Source: CAIWXH01 sp964555675 (lineage in GTDB: Bacteria > Chloroflexota > Chloroflexia > Chloroflexales > Chloroflexaceae). From it: a DNA stretch of 64,000 bases. This document shows positions 38,847 through 47,839 of this stretch, in pieces. The notes beneath the pieces were generated by a model. That model made no database searches, had not been told where the DNA came from, and worked only from the letters and a program-made list of their open reading frames with translations. Numbering within the stretch: the stretch's first letter is position 1; every line of letters begins with the position of its first letter. The stretch spans positions 1-64,000 of the forward strand of contig CAZKTU010000004.1 in the NCBI GenBank assembly GCA_964555675.1. The letters run 5' to 3'. Both the position numbers and the translations under genes were made by a program.

Positions 38847-40484
38847 ATGACTGAGCAGCGTTTCCCCGCCGGCGCCGAGCCGCGGGTCCGTATTTCGCGC
38901 GTCCGATCCGACCTGAGGATCAGCGCCTGGGACAAGGAGACGATCCTGGTCGAGTCCGACGAGCGGCTGCGCGAGCTTTACCTGGAAGGCGACGAGCTGG
39001 TCATCGACGGCGGCGATGACGACCTCACCCTGCACGTGCCCGCCCGCACCGCCATCCTGATCGGCCGCTGCGACAGCGATGTGCAGGTCGAAGGCGTGGC
39101 CAGCCTGGCCATCGAGCGGGCGGACGGCGATCTCGAGATCGAGGCCGTCGGCGGGACGATCAGCGTCGGCAGCGTCGGCGGCGACATGGAGGTCAGAGGC
39201 CTGGCCGCGCCGCTGCAGCTCGGCAACGTCGGCGGCGACCTCGACATCACGGCGGCCGGCCCCGAGGCCGCCCTGATCATCGGCGAGGTCGGCGGCGACC
39301 TCGAGGCCACCGGCGTCGCCAACGTGCAGGCGAGCCAGGTCGGCGGCGACCTCGGCCTCGCGGGCGAGCTGGGGGCGGTGAGCCTGGGCAATGTGGGCGG
39401 CGACCTGAGCTGCGGCCCCGTGCGCGAGCTACGGGCCGGCAACGTGAGCGGCGACCTGAACTGCGGCCCCGTGGCCGAGCGCCTCGAGCTGGGCAATGTG
39501 GGCGGCGACGTCGACCTGGCCAACCTCGCCGGCTCGCTCGAGCTGGGCAGCGTCGGCGGCGACCTGAACCTGCGGGCGAACCTCGCGCCCGGCGCGAAGG
39601 CCCGGGCGGTCGTCGGCGGCGATGTCGACCTGCGCCTGGACGCCGAGCCCAACCTGACCCTCACGGCCGTGATCGGCGGCGATCTGCGCGGCGTCGAGGC
39701 GGCCGACGGGTACGGCCGCAAACGCGTCAATCTGCGCTACGGCGCCGGCGAGGCCACCCTCGAGCTGACCGTCGCCGGCGACCTGCGCATCGGCGGCGGC
39801 AAGAGCCCCGAGAGCCGTAGCAGCAGCGCGAGCTTCGACAGCGAGTTCGGGCGCGACTGGGAGGAGTTCGGCCAGGAGATGGGCGAGCTGGGCCGCGAGC
39901 TGGGCCGCCTGGGCCGCGAGATCGCCGACGAGGTCACGGCGGCCCTCAGCGCGGGCGGCGCGGCCAAAGGCGCCGCCTGGGCCGAGGACGTCGCCCGCCG
40001 CGTCGAGGAGAAGGCCCGCCGCGTCCAGCAGCAGGCCGAGGAGAAGGCCCGCCGCGTCGAGGAGAAGGCCCGCCGTACCGGCGAGCAGAGTCGCGTGCGG
40101 GTCAAGATCAACGAGCGCGAGTGGCAGCTCGACCCCGAGCGCCTCGAGCGGATCAAAGAGCAGGCCCGCCGCGCCGCCGCCGAGGGCCTCTCGGGCGCCC
40201 TCGAGGCGGTCGAACGCGCCCTGAGCCGCATGCACGCACCCGGCGCGCCCGTGCCCCCGACCCCGCCCACCCCGCCCACCCCGCCCGCGCCCCCGCGGGC
40301 CCCCGTCACGGGGCAGACCATTCGCATCCATAGCGTCGTCGAGGATGAGCCCGGCGACCTGCCGGCCTCGCCCGCGCCAGCCCGGCCGTCGATCGACCAG
40401 GAGCGCGAGACCATCCTGCGCATGATCGCCGAGGGCCGCATCTCGCCCGAGGAGGGCGATCTGCTGCTCGAGGCACTAGGCTAA
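38847..40484 (+). CDS. DUF4097-like beta-repeat protein with C-terminal SHOCT-like module
   Basis: 545 residues from the ATG at 38847 with GGGAG upstream. Residues about 60-320 form roughly ten short beta repeats built around VGGDL (GSVGGDMEV, GNVGGDLDI, GEVGGDLEA and so on), as in DUF4097/bactofilin-like solenoids. A long Arg/Glu coiled coil (about 380-430, VARRVEEKARRVQQQAEEK) and a Pro-rich stretch follow. A SHOCT-like hairpin ETILRMIAEGRISPEEGDLL ends the protein. There is no signal peptide or membrane helix, so it is probably a cytoplasmic scaffold that polymerises or docks to the other two operon proteins. Confidence 0.85.
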   Translation: MTEQRFPAGAEPRVRISRVRSDLRISAWDKETILVESDERLRELYLEGDELVIDGGDDDLTLHVPARTAILIGRCDSDVQVEGVASLAIERADGDLEIEAVGGTISVGSVGGDMEVRGLAAPLQLGNVGGDLDITAAGPEAALIIGEVGGDLEATGVANVQASQVGGDLGLAGELGAVSLGNVGGDLSCGPVRELRAGNVSGDLNCGPVAERLELGNVGGDVDLANLAGSLELGSVGGDLNLRANLAPGAKARAVVGGDVDLRLDAEPNLTLTAVIGGDLRGVEAADGYGRKRVNLRYGAGEATLELTVAGDLRIGGGKSPESRSSSASFDSEFGRDWEEFGQEMGELGRELGRLGREIADEVTAALSAGGAAKGAAWAEDVARRVEEKARRVQQQAEEKARRVEEKARRTGEQSRVRVKINEREWQLDPERLERIKEQARRAAAEGLSGALEAVERALSRMHAPGAPVPPTPPTPPTPPAPPRAPVTGQTIRIHSVVEDEPGDLPASPAPARPSIDQERETILRMIAEGRISPEEGDLLLEALG

Positions 40485-40533
40485 CCCTGGCGGGGCTTCG
40501 GGGAGGCCAGGCCCACCCCCCAGCCCCCCCCAC

Positions 40534-41877
40534 CTACAGCCTGTTCCCGAACACGCCCGCCCAGGTAGCCCCGCCGCCGCAGCTGTGCACAAAGATAAAG
40601 CCCAGGCCGGCGATGGTGATCGGGCCGAAGGAGACCTGACTGTCGGCGACCAGGGTGGCGATCAGGCCGCCCGCGAGGCCGGCGACCAGGGTGCCGATGC
40701 CGGTGATCGCGCTGAAGGCCGCGATCGAGGCCCCCCGGTGCTCTGATGGCGCCCGCTCCATCATCACATTGGACAGGCCCTGGGCGAGCCCCGGCCAGAA
40801 CACCCCCGAGAAGATCGAGGTGAGCCAGAGCGGGATGATATTGGTGGGCGTCGAGAGCACCCATCCCCAGGGCAACAGGATCACGCCGATCACACAGGCC
40901 ACCACGACCCGGCGATACCCCAGCCTGTCTTGCAGGCGGCCCACCAGGGGCCCGAAGACGAGGGAGACGGCGCTGGTGACGACGGCGGTCAGGCCGAGGG
41001 TGGCGAAGCTGAGATTCAGGACAGTCAGGCCATAAGCGCTGAAGAAGGGCGTGGCGATACCGGTGGCGAGGGCCCAGCCCACATTGGCCGCCACGAAGCT
41101 ACGAAAGGCCCGGTCGCGCAGCGGCGCGCCGGCCATCTCGCGCAGGCTCACCTGCGACCGCGGCTGCAGCGGCGGCTCGGCCTGACGCGCCACCAGGGCG
41201 GCCGCCCCGAAGGCGGCGAGTAGGGCCACCCCGAAGATCAGCGCATAGCCGAGGGTCTCGAGGCCGCGGCCCTTCATCACGTCGAGGGCCATGCCGGCCA
41301 GGTAGGTGGTCGCCATCGCCGAGACGGCGGCCACCGTGTTGCGCACCCCGAAGTAACTGCCCCGCTCGCGGGGGGGCACGAGGTCGCTCATCCAGCTCAG
41401 CCAGGCGTTGCCCGCGATGCCGTTGAGGAAGTATGAGCAGGCCAGCCCCACGAAGAAGACCGCCAGTTGCGCGCCGCCGAGGAAGCTCATGAACGGCAGC
41501 GCCAGCAGCAGAGCCCAGATCAGGCGCCCGCCCAGGGCCCCATAGAGCACCAGGCCCTGCCGGTTGCCCACCCGCTCCTCGAGGTAGGCCCCGAGAAAGC
41601 CCGAGGCCTGGCCGATAAAGGGCAAGGCGCCCAGCAGCCCCAGCTGGAAGCTGTTCGCGCCGAGCAGCATGGCGAAGCCGGTGAGGAAGACGCTGCCGCC
41701 GATCGCCCCGGTGATACTGATGTTGACCGTCGCGACCGCACCCTCGATCGTCGAGATGCGCATCGCGCGGCGGACCTCTGACGGCGAGAGGGCGGCGGGC
41801 TGCGGCGAGGCGGGTGTGGTCTCGGTCTCGGCCAGGTCGGGGTGCCCGGCCTGGCGCACCGGTGAGAGCGTGCCCAT
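40534..41877 (-). CDS. Major facilitator superfamily transporter
   Basis: 447 residues with about 12 hydrophobic segments after a 40-residue polar N-terminus. MFS signs include LGALPFIGQASGFLGAYLEE after helix 2 and VFGPLVGRLQDRLGYRRVV between helices 8 and 9, the second copy of the GxxxDRxGRR loop. It resembles set-aside MFS permeases of Chloroflexota; the substrate is unknown. AAGGAAG precedes the ATG. A perfect palindrome AGACGCGTCT (41922-41931) lies about 45 bp upstream. Confidence 0.88.
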   Translation of the reverse strand: MGTLSPVRQAGHPDLAETETTPASPQPAALSPSEVRRAMRISTIEGAVATVNISITGAIGGSVFLTGFAMLLGANSFQLGLLGALPFIGQASGFLGAYLEERVGNRQGLVLYGALGGRLIWALLLALPFMSFLGGAQLAVFFVGLACSYFLNGIAGNAWLSWMSDLVPPRERGSYFGVRNTVAAVSAMATTYLAGMALDVMKGRGLETLGYALIFGVALLAAFGAAALVARQAEPPLQPRSQVSLREMAGAPLRDRAFRSFVAANVGWALATGIATPFFSAYGLTVLNLSFATLGLTAVVTSAVSLVFGPLVGRLQDRLGYRRVVVACVIGVILLPWGWVLSTPTNIIPLWLTSIFSGVFWPGLAQGLSNVMMERAPSEHRGASIAAFSAITGIGTLVAGLAGGLIATLVADSQVSFGPITIAGLGFIFVHSCGGGATWAGVFGNRL

Positions 41878-42012
41878 CGTGTCGATCTTCCTTGGTGCCC
41901 CCCTCGGGGCCTTTACTATCTAGACGCGTCTTGGGCGCCTGCGAGAATCGTACCCACCCACGTTCTTCTGTCAACTGGCCCGGGTATGATAGCGGGCTGA
42001 AAGACGGCTGTA

Positions 42013-42021
42013 TGCTATAAT
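42013..42021 (+). promoter_or_regulatory. cvpA extended -10 promoter
   Basis: TGCTATAAT, with a perfect -10 hexamer, 72 bp before the ATG. No consensus -35 at the right distance. Confidence 0.65.
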
Positions 42022-42093
42022 CGCGGTGCGGTAGCGCCGCCCGCCCGACGAACTCTTGCTCGGGCAGCTTATGACCGGGAAGCTGAGAGCCGC

Positions 42094-42645
42094 ATGAACC
42101 TGATCGACCTCCTGTTTATTCTTATCTTCTTCGGCATGCTTGCGGCCGGCTTCTTCCAGGGCATGATCAGGCTCCTCGTGCTGATTGTAGCCCTCTACCT
42201 CGCCGTGGTCCTCGCCAGCCTCTACTACGCCCCCCTGGGCGAGTTTTTCGTGCGCAACTTCGACGCCCAGCGCTATGTGGGCCAGTACATCGCCTTCTTT
42301 CTGGTGATGTTCGTCGCCTTCTTATTGCTCTCGTTCGCCGGGATCTACACCTTCCGCTACGCCAAACTGCCCGGCAGCCTCGAGTATCTCGACCGCATCG
42401 TCGGCACGGTCCTCGGTATGTTCATGGGCGCCCTGCTGGTGGGCATCTTCTCCTCGCTGCTCTGGAATCTTATGATTGTGCGCGGCGGACGCAATATCGA
42501 CCTGCCGCTCTTCCAGAGCATCGGCACCGCGATCGCCAACTCTACCCTCGAGCGCTACTTCTCTACCGTCATCTTGCCACTCGCCTATAACCGCATCGAC
42601 CCGATCCTGCCCGAGGGCGCCGACCTGCTCTTCCAGGTCCAGTAG
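42094..42645 (+). CDS. cvpA: CvpA-family membrane protein
   Basis: 183 residues with four membrane helices. It begins NLIDLLFILIFFGMLAAGFFQGMIRLL, the typical CvpA start with a glycine-rich turn, and contains LDRIVGTVLGMFMGALLVGI, the conserved GxxxG-type helix. CvpA is an inner-membrane protein first linked with colicin V production and later with envelope homeostasis. In many bacteria it sits directly before mutS2, as it does here. Confidence 0.92.
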   Translation: MNLIDLLFILIFFGMLAAGFFQGMIRLLVLIVALYLAVVLASLYYAPLGEFFVRNFDAQRYVGQYIAFFLVMFVAFLLLSFAGIYTFRYAKLPGSLEYLDRIVGTVLGMFMGALLVGIFSSLLWNLMIVRGGRNIDLPLFQSIGTAIANSTLERYFSTVILPLAYNRIDPILPEGADLLFQVQ

Positions 42646-42708
42646 GGGCAAAAACTCGGCCCCCTGAATGAGGCGCCGCGGCATATCCTGTGCTAACCTA
42701 ACTTTGAC

Positions 42709-42730
42709 CAGGGGCCACCTGTGGCCCCTG
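42709..42730. terminator. Hairpin between cvpA and mutS2
   Basis: CAGGGGCCAC and GTGGCCCCTG, complementary 10-base arms with almost no loop, 63 bp after the cvpA stop and 30 bp before mutS2. No T-run beyond TTGT, so attenuation or processing is as likely as termination. Confidence 0.5.
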
Positions 42731-42759
42731 TTGTATGCCCACGTTCAGGCAATTCTCGT

Positions 42760-45273
42760 ATGGCCATCGCCGCACAAACGCTCGAGACCCTCGAGTTTCC
42801 AAAGATCCGCGAACAGCTGGCGCGTCACGTAGCCTTCTCGGCCTCGCGCGAGCTGGCCCTCGCCCTCCAGCCCTCGACGGCCCTCGCCGAGGTGCGGCAG
42901 CGCATCGCCCTCACCGGCGAGGCCAGGCAGCTGCTCGACGACTTCCCCGAGACCTCGGTCGGGGGCGCCCGCGACGTGCGCCGCGCCGCCCAGCACGCCG
43001 CCCGCGGCGGGGTCCTCGACGGCGCCAGTCTGCTCGAGCTGGCCGGGACGGTCTCGGCCGCCCGCGCCCTGCGCGCCCGCCTGCTCAGGCTCGAGGCCGC
43101 GCGCTACCCGCAACTGCTCGAGCTGGCCGGCTTCCTGCCTATCCTCCCCCCCCTCGAAGACGAGATCCTGCGCGCCATCGGCGACGACGGCCAGGTCCTC
43201 GACAGCGCCAGCGCCGAGCTCGGCCGGCTGCGCCGGGAGATCCGCATCGCCTTCGGCCGCCTGCAAGAGAAGCTGCAGAACATGGTCGCCTCGTCGACCG
43301 TGGGCGGCGCCCTCCAGGAGCCGATCATCACGGTGCGCAACGGGCGCTATGTGGTCCCGGTCAAGGCCAGCCACCGCAAAGATGTGCGCGGCCTGGTCCA
43401 CGACCAGTCGAGCAGCGGCTCGACGCTCTATATTGAGCCCATGGCCGTGGTCGAGCTGAACAACCGCTGGCGCGAGCTGCAGTCGGCCGAGGAAGAAGAG
43501 GTCCAGCGCATCCTGGCCGCCCTCTCGGACCGCGTCGGCGCCTCGGCGCCCCAGCTCGTGGCCGCCGTCGAGACGATCGCCGAGATCGACCTGGCCTTCG
43601 CCAAGGCCAAGTACGCGATCGCCCTACGCTGCGTCGAGCCCCGCATCAGCGCCTGGGACCCCGAGCAGCCCACCGCCGAGAGCGGCGGCCCCGAGGCCGC
43701 CCCCCTGCTGCTGACCGAGGCCCGCCACCCCCTGCTCGACCAGAAGCTGGTCGTGCCCACGACCCTCTGGCTCGGCGGGTCGTTTCGGCTGCTGCTGATC
43801 ACCGGGCCGAACACCGGCGGCAAGACCGTGGCCCTCAAGACCACCGGCCTGCTCGCCCTTATGGCCCAGGCCGGGCTGCACATCCCCGCCTCGGCCCCCT
43901 CGCGCCTGCCCGTCTTCGAGCATATTTTCGCCGACATTGGCGACGAGCAGAGTATCGAGCAGAGCCTCTCGACCTTCTCGTCGCATATGCGCAATATTAT
44001 CCGCGTGCTCGGCGCCCTCGAAGAGCAGCCCCTGCCCGGCGAGCTCTGGGACGCCGACCGCTGGGCCCTGCTCAGCGAGGCGCGGCCCCCGGCCCTGGTG
44101 CTCTTCGACGAGCTCGGCGCCGGCACCGACCCGGTCGAGGGCGCGGCCCTGGCCCGGGCGATCATCGAGCGCCTGCTCGAGCTGGGCGTGCTGGGCGTCG
44201 CCACGACCCACTACGCCGAGCTGAAGGCCTTCGCCTACAATACGCCCGGGGTGCAGAACGCCTCGGTCGAGTTCGACGTCGAGACTCTCGCCCCGACCTA
44301 CAGGCTGAGCATCGGCCTGCCGGGGCGCTCGAACGCCCTGGCCATCGCCAGCCGGCTCGGCCTCGACGAGTCTCTGGTCGAGCGGGCCCGCAGCACGATC
44401 GCCCGCGAAGACGCCGCCGTCGAGGATCTGCTGGCCGGCATCCACAAAGAGCGCGAGGCCGCGGCCGAGGCCCTGCGCCGCTCGGAGGAGCTGCGCGAGG
44501 ACGCCGAGAAGTACCGCGACCGGCTCGAGCGCGAGCTGAGCGAATTCCATGCGCGCCGCGAGGCCGAGGCCGACGAGGCCCGCGCCCACCTCGAGGCGGA
44601 GCTGCGCGAGGCTCGCGGCCAGCTCAAGCGGCTGCGCGACGACTTCCGCAGCGTCTCGCTCTCGCGCCAGTGGCTCGAACAGGCCGAGCAGCGCATGGCC
44701 GAAGCCTCAGAGCAGGTGAAACTGGCCGCCGTCAAGGCCCGCCCTGCGGCCCCGGCCACCCCCGCCGCCCCGCGCCCGCCCGCCGGTCAGCAGCCCACCC
44801 CGCCACGCCCACTGCAGCCCGGCGACACGGTGCTGGTGCGCTCGGTCGGCCTCAAGGGCGAGATTGTCTCGATCGACGAGGAGGACGGCATGGCCGCCGT
44901 GCAGGTGGGCGGCTTCCGCATGACCGTCGACCTGCGCGAGCTGCGGCGCGAGAAGGGCGAGCCCGAGGGCCCCGGCGCCCGCCCCGCCCCCGCGCCGCGC
45001 ACGGTCAGCCTGCCCGCCGCCCCCGACGTCTCGATGACCTTCGACATGCGCGGCTGGCGCGCCCACGAGGTCGGCGACAAGCTCGACCGCTACCTCAACG
45101 ACGCCTACCTCGCCGGCCTGCACCAGGTGCGCCTCATCCACGGCAAGGGCACCGGCGCCCTGCGGCAGGTCGTGCGCGATGTCCTGCAGTCCCACCCCCT
45201 GGTGAATTCGTTCGCCGCGGGCGGGCGCGACGGGGGCGATGGGGTGACGGTGGCGAATCTGGTCGATCGCTAG
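42760..45273 (+). CDS. mutS2: Endonuclease MutS2
   Basis: 837 residues from the ATG at 42760. N-terminal core LETLEFPKIREQLARHVAFSA, then VVPVKASHRKDVRGLVHDQS, typical of MutS2. ATPase: Walker A LLITGPNTGGKTVALKT (about 347), SLSTFSSHMRNI, Walker B LVLFDELGAGTDPVEGAALA (about 450). A long coiled coil and a KOW-like beta segment (PGDTVLVRSVGLKGEIVSID) come next. The C-terminal Smr nuclease domain has FDMRGWRAHEV and HGKGTGALR. MutS2 lacks the mismatch-recognition domain of MutS; it processes recombination intermediates and rescues collided ribosomes. A weak ribosome site precedes it. Confidence 0.95.
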   Translation: MAIAAQTLETLEFPKIREQLARHVAFSASRELALALQPSTALAEVRQRIALTGEARQLLDDFPETSVGGARDVRRAAQHAARGGVLDGASLLELAGTVSAARALRARLLRLEAARYPQLLELAGFLPILPPLEDEILRAIGDDGQVLDSASAELGRLRREIRIAFGRLQEKLQNMVASSTVGGALQEPIITVRNGRYVVPVKASHRKDVRGLVHDQSSSGSTLYIEPMAVVELNNRWRELQSAEEEEVQRILAALSDRVGASAPQLVAAVETIAEIDLAFAKAKYAIALRCVEPRISAWDPEQPTAESGGPEAAPLLLTEARHPLLDQKLVVPTTLWLGGSFRLLLITGPNTGGKTVALKTTGLLALMAQAGLHIPASAPSRLPVFEHIFADIGDEQSIEQSLSTFSSHMRNIIRVLGALEEQPLPGELWDADRWALLSEARPPALVLFDELGAGTDPVEGAALARAIIERLLELGVLGVATTHYAELKAFAYNTPGVQNASVEFDVETLAPTYRLSIGLPGRSNALAIASRLGLDESLVERARSTIAREDAAVEDLLAGIHKEREAAAEALRRSEELREDAEKYRDRLERELSEFHARREAEADEARAHLEAELREARGQLKRLRDDFRSVSLSRQWLEQAEQRMAEASEQVKLAAVKARPAAPATPAAPRPPAGQQPTPPRPLQPGDTVLVRSVGLKGEIVSIDEEDGMAAVQVGGFRMTVDLRELRREKGEPEGPGARPAPAPRTVSLPAAPDVSMTFDMRGWRAHEVGDKLDRYLNDAYLAGLHQVRLIHGKGTGALRQVVRDVLQSHPLVNSFAAGGRDGGDGVTVANLVDR

Positions 45274-45289
45274 CGGCTGCGGCGCTGCG

Positions 45290-45298
45290 TGGTACAAT
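45290..45298 (+). promoter_or_regulatory. Extended -10 very close to the LysM gene start
   Basis: TGGTACAAT ends 9 bp before the ATG at 45308. If it is used, transcription would begin at or within a few bases of the start codon, a nearly leaderless mRNA. Confidence 0.45.
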
Positions 45299-45307
45299 GC
45301 CCGCGCT

Positions 45308-45904
45308 ATGCCACAGCCCCTGATCTATCTGCTGCTCTTCGTCGCCCTCGTCCTGCCCGTACCCGGCGCCCTGGCCCTGCGGCTCCTCAGCCCCCGCATC
45401 GGCGACCGGGGCGTGCTGCTCGGGTCGGCGGGGCTCTTTAGCCTGGCCATCGTCGGCGTCCTGGCCCTCTCGCGGGCCGAGGTGCCGCTGCTGCGCGTCG
45501 GCGACCTGACCCTGCTGCTCTCGGGCACCCGCCGCGCCGACGAGATTGTCCTGCCGCCCGAGCTGGTTATCCAGGATGACCCGGGCGAGGGCGCGCCGCC
45601 CGTGCTGCCGACCCTCACCCCGCGCCCGAGCGCCACACCGCGCCCGAGCGCTACGCCCGAGCCGAGCGCCACACCTGAGGCCACGGCCACGCCCGAAGCC
45701 ACGGCCACGGCCACGCCCGAGCCCCCCACGGCCACGCCCGAGCCCGCCGCGGGCCCCCGGCGCTACACCGTGGTTGCGGGCGACACCTTCCGCGCAATCG
45801 CCGAGCGCTTCGGCGTCACCGTCGAGGCCCTGCTCGCCGCCAATGATCTGACCCCCGCCCAGGCCGACAGCCTGCGCGTCGGACAAGAGCTGGTGATCCC
45901 ATGA
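45308..45904 (+). CDS. LysM-domain membrane protein
   Basis: 198 residues. Two hydrophobic helices (about 5-25 and 38-56), then an extended low-complexity linker of TPRPSA/TPEPSA/TPEATA repeats (about 100-148). A single C-terminal LysM domain follows: RYTVVAGDTFRAIAERFGVT, ending LRVGQELVIP. LysM binds N-acetylglucosamine polymers such as peptidoglycan, so the protein probably tethers to the cell wall or to sheath glycan on the outside. It overlaps the esterase gene start by 4 bp (ATGA). Confidence 0.85.
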   Translation: MPQPLIYLLLFVALVLPVPGALALRLLSPRIGDRGVLLGSAGLFSLAIVGVLALSRAEVPLLRVGDLTLLLSGTRRADEIVLPPELVIQDDPGEGAPPVLPTLTPRPSATPRPSATPEPSATPEATATPEATATATPEPPTATPEPAAGPRRYTVVAGDTFRAIAERFGVTVEALLAANDLTPAQADSLRVGQELVIP

Positions 45905-46554
45905 CCAATATTCGTACGATCGAGCGCAAGCCGCGCCAGGGCGACGGCCCCGCCCCGCTCCTGCTGTTGCTCCACGGCTACGGCGCGAGCGAGCACGACC
46001 TGTTCGACCTGGCCGACGATGTCGACCCGCGCTTCCACGTGGTGAGCGCCCGGGCGCCTATGGCCCTGCCCTGGGGCGGCTACGCCTGGTACCATCTGGG
46101 GGGCGCGCCGGGCCGGCTGGTGCCCGACGCGGCGACGCGGGCCAGCGGCCTCGACCTGATCGAGCGCTTCGTCCCCAGCCTGCCAGGGCGCCTCGGCACC
46201 GACCCGGCCCGCACCTACGTGCTCGGCTTCAGCCAGGGCGCGATCATGGGGCTGGCCCTCGCCCTGCGCCGCCCCGAGGCCCTGGCCGGCCTGATCCCCG
46301 TGAGCGGCTACATGGACCCCGAGCTGATGCCCGCGACGACCCCCGAGGCCCTGGCCGGCCTGCCGATCCTGCAGCTTCACGGGACGTATGATGACGTCAT
46401 CCCCGTGGCGGCGGCCCACCTGACCCGCGATCTGCTGGCCGGGCTGCCCGTGCGCCACAGCTACCGCGAATACCCTGTGGGCCATGGCATTCACCCCGAC
46501 GGGCTGCAGGCCATCAAAGATTGGCTTGACGAGCGGCTCGCCGAGCCGCGCTAG
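45901..46554 (+). CDS. Phospholipase/carboxylesterase-family alpha/beta hydrolase
   Basis: 217 residues. LLLLLHGYGASEHDL gives the oxyanion region, YVLGFSQGAIMGLAL the nucleophile Ser in GFSQG, LHGTYDDVIP the Asp, and YPVGHGIHPD the His. These are the marks of the PF02230 carboxylesterase/lysophospholipase family. No signal peptide. The substrate is unknown. Overlaps the LysM gene upstream and is followed after 10 bp by the cardiolipin synthase gene, which suggests an envelope/lipid unit. Confidence 0.9.
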   Translation: MTNIRTIERKPRQGDGPAPLLLLLHGYGASEHDLFDLADDVDPRFHVVSARAPMALPWGGYAWYHLGGAPGRLVPDAATRASGLDLIERFVPSLPGRLGTDPARTYVLGFSQGAIMGLALALRRPEALAGLIPVSGYMDPELMPATTPEALAGLPILQLHGTYDDVIPVAAAHLTRDLLAGLPVRHSYREYPVGHGIHPDGLQAIKDWLDERLAEPR

Positions 46555-46564
46555 AGGCCGCGCC

Positions 46565-47785
46565 ATGGCAATTTGGACGATTGTGCTCTGGGCCCTGCTC
46601 GGCCTCATCCTGCTGCAGATGGCCGTGCTGGCCGTACTGACCCTCCGCTCGCGCCTGCGCAGGTCGCGCGTGCCGGTCGACGGCTTTCCCTTCATCCACC
46701 CTCCGGGCAGCGCCGTCGGCAGCACCGAGGTACAGATCTACAGCGAGGGCCGCCGGCTCTTCGAGGATATGCTGGCCGCCATCGAGGCGGCGCGCGAGAC
46801 GATCTTCCTCGAGACCTATATCTGGAAGGGCGACGAGCTCGGCGAGGCCTTCAAGCAGGCCCTGGCCCGCAAGGCCGCCGAGGGTGTGGCCGTCTATGTG
46901 ATCTACGACACCTTCGCCAACCTGGTCGTGCCGCAGGCCTTCTTCCGCTTCCCGCCCGCGATCCACGCCCTACCCTACAGGGCCTGGCGACGGCCCTGGC
47001 ACGCCCTGGACTTCCGCCGCTACGGCCGCGACCACCGCAAGATCCTCGTGGTCGACGGCGAGGTCGGCTTCGTCGGGGGCTATAACATCGGCGAGCTGTA
47101 CCGCACCCAGTGGCGCGACACCCACGCGCGCCTGGTCGGCCCCGAGGTCGACGACCTGGTCCACGCTTTCGTCGACTTCTGGAACTTCCATCGCTACCCC
47201 CAGCTACCCAGGATCGCGATGCCCGACCGCGTCTGGTCGTCCGAGCTGCGCGCCTATCGCAACGACCCCGTGCGCCTGATCTTCCCCATCCGCTCGATCT
47301 ATATCGAGGCAATCGAGCAGGCCCAGCGCCACATCTATATCAGCCAGGCCTACTTCATCCCCGACGAGTCGATCCTGAAGGCCCTCATCCGCGCGGCACA
47401 GCGCGGCGTCGATGTGCGCGTCCTGGTGCCCTGGGAGAGCAACCATGTCATCGCCGACTGGCTCGCCCGCCACCATTTCGAGCGCTGCCTGCGCAACGGG
47501 GTACGCATCTTCGGCTACCAGGGTGCGATGATCCACGCCAAGACCGCCACGATCGACGGGCTCTGGTCGACAATCGGCACGGCCAATATCGACCGGCTGA
47601 GCCTGGCCGGCAACTATGAGATCAATGTCGAGATCTTCAGCCCCGCCGTGGCCCAGGCCATGGAGGCGGTCTTCACCTGTGACCTGACCAACGCCCGCGA
47701 GATCCTGCACGAGCAGTGGGCGCGCCGGCCCTGGCTCGCCCGGGCGAGCGAGCTGGTGCTCTCGCCGCTCTGGCCCTTTATTTGA
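46565..47785 (+). CDS. Cardiolipin synthase-like phospholipase D protein
   Basis: 406 residues. An N-terminal membrane helix (about 3-28) and a basic stretch are followed by two PLD domains, each with an HKD motif: HRKILVVDGEVGFVGGYNIG and HAKTATIDGLWSTIGTANID. FLETYIWKGDELG in the first half and ISQAYFIPDESIL in the second fit bacterial Cls enzymes. These condense two phosphatidylglycerols to cardiolipin, or act as related phosphatidyltransferases. Length is slightly below E. coli ClsA because there is one N-terminal helix instead of two, closer to ClsB. Confidence 0.9.
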   Translation: MAIWTIVLWALLGLILLQMAVLAVLTLRSRLRRSRVPVDGFPFIHPPGSAVGSTEVQIYSEGRRLFEDMLAAIEAARETIFLETYIWKGDELGEAFKQALARKAAEGVAVYVIYDTFANLVVPQAFFRFPPAIHALPYRAWRRPWHALDFRRYGRDHRKILVVDGEVGFVGGYNIGELYRTQWRDTHARLVGPEVDDLVHAFVDFWNFHRYPQLPRIAMPDRVWSSELRAYRNDPVRLIFPIRSIYIEAIEQAQRHIYISQAYFIPDESILKALIRAAQRGVDVRVLVPWESNHVIADWLARHHFERCLRNGVRIFGYQGAMIHAKTATIDGLWSTIGTANIDRLSLAGNYEINVEIFSPAVAQAMEAVFTCDLTNAREILHEQWARRPWLARASELVLSPLWPFI

Positions 47786-47839
47786 GGCGCGACGCCCGCC
47801 CGGCTGCGCGAAACTCACGCCAAGACACCTGGAGTAAGC

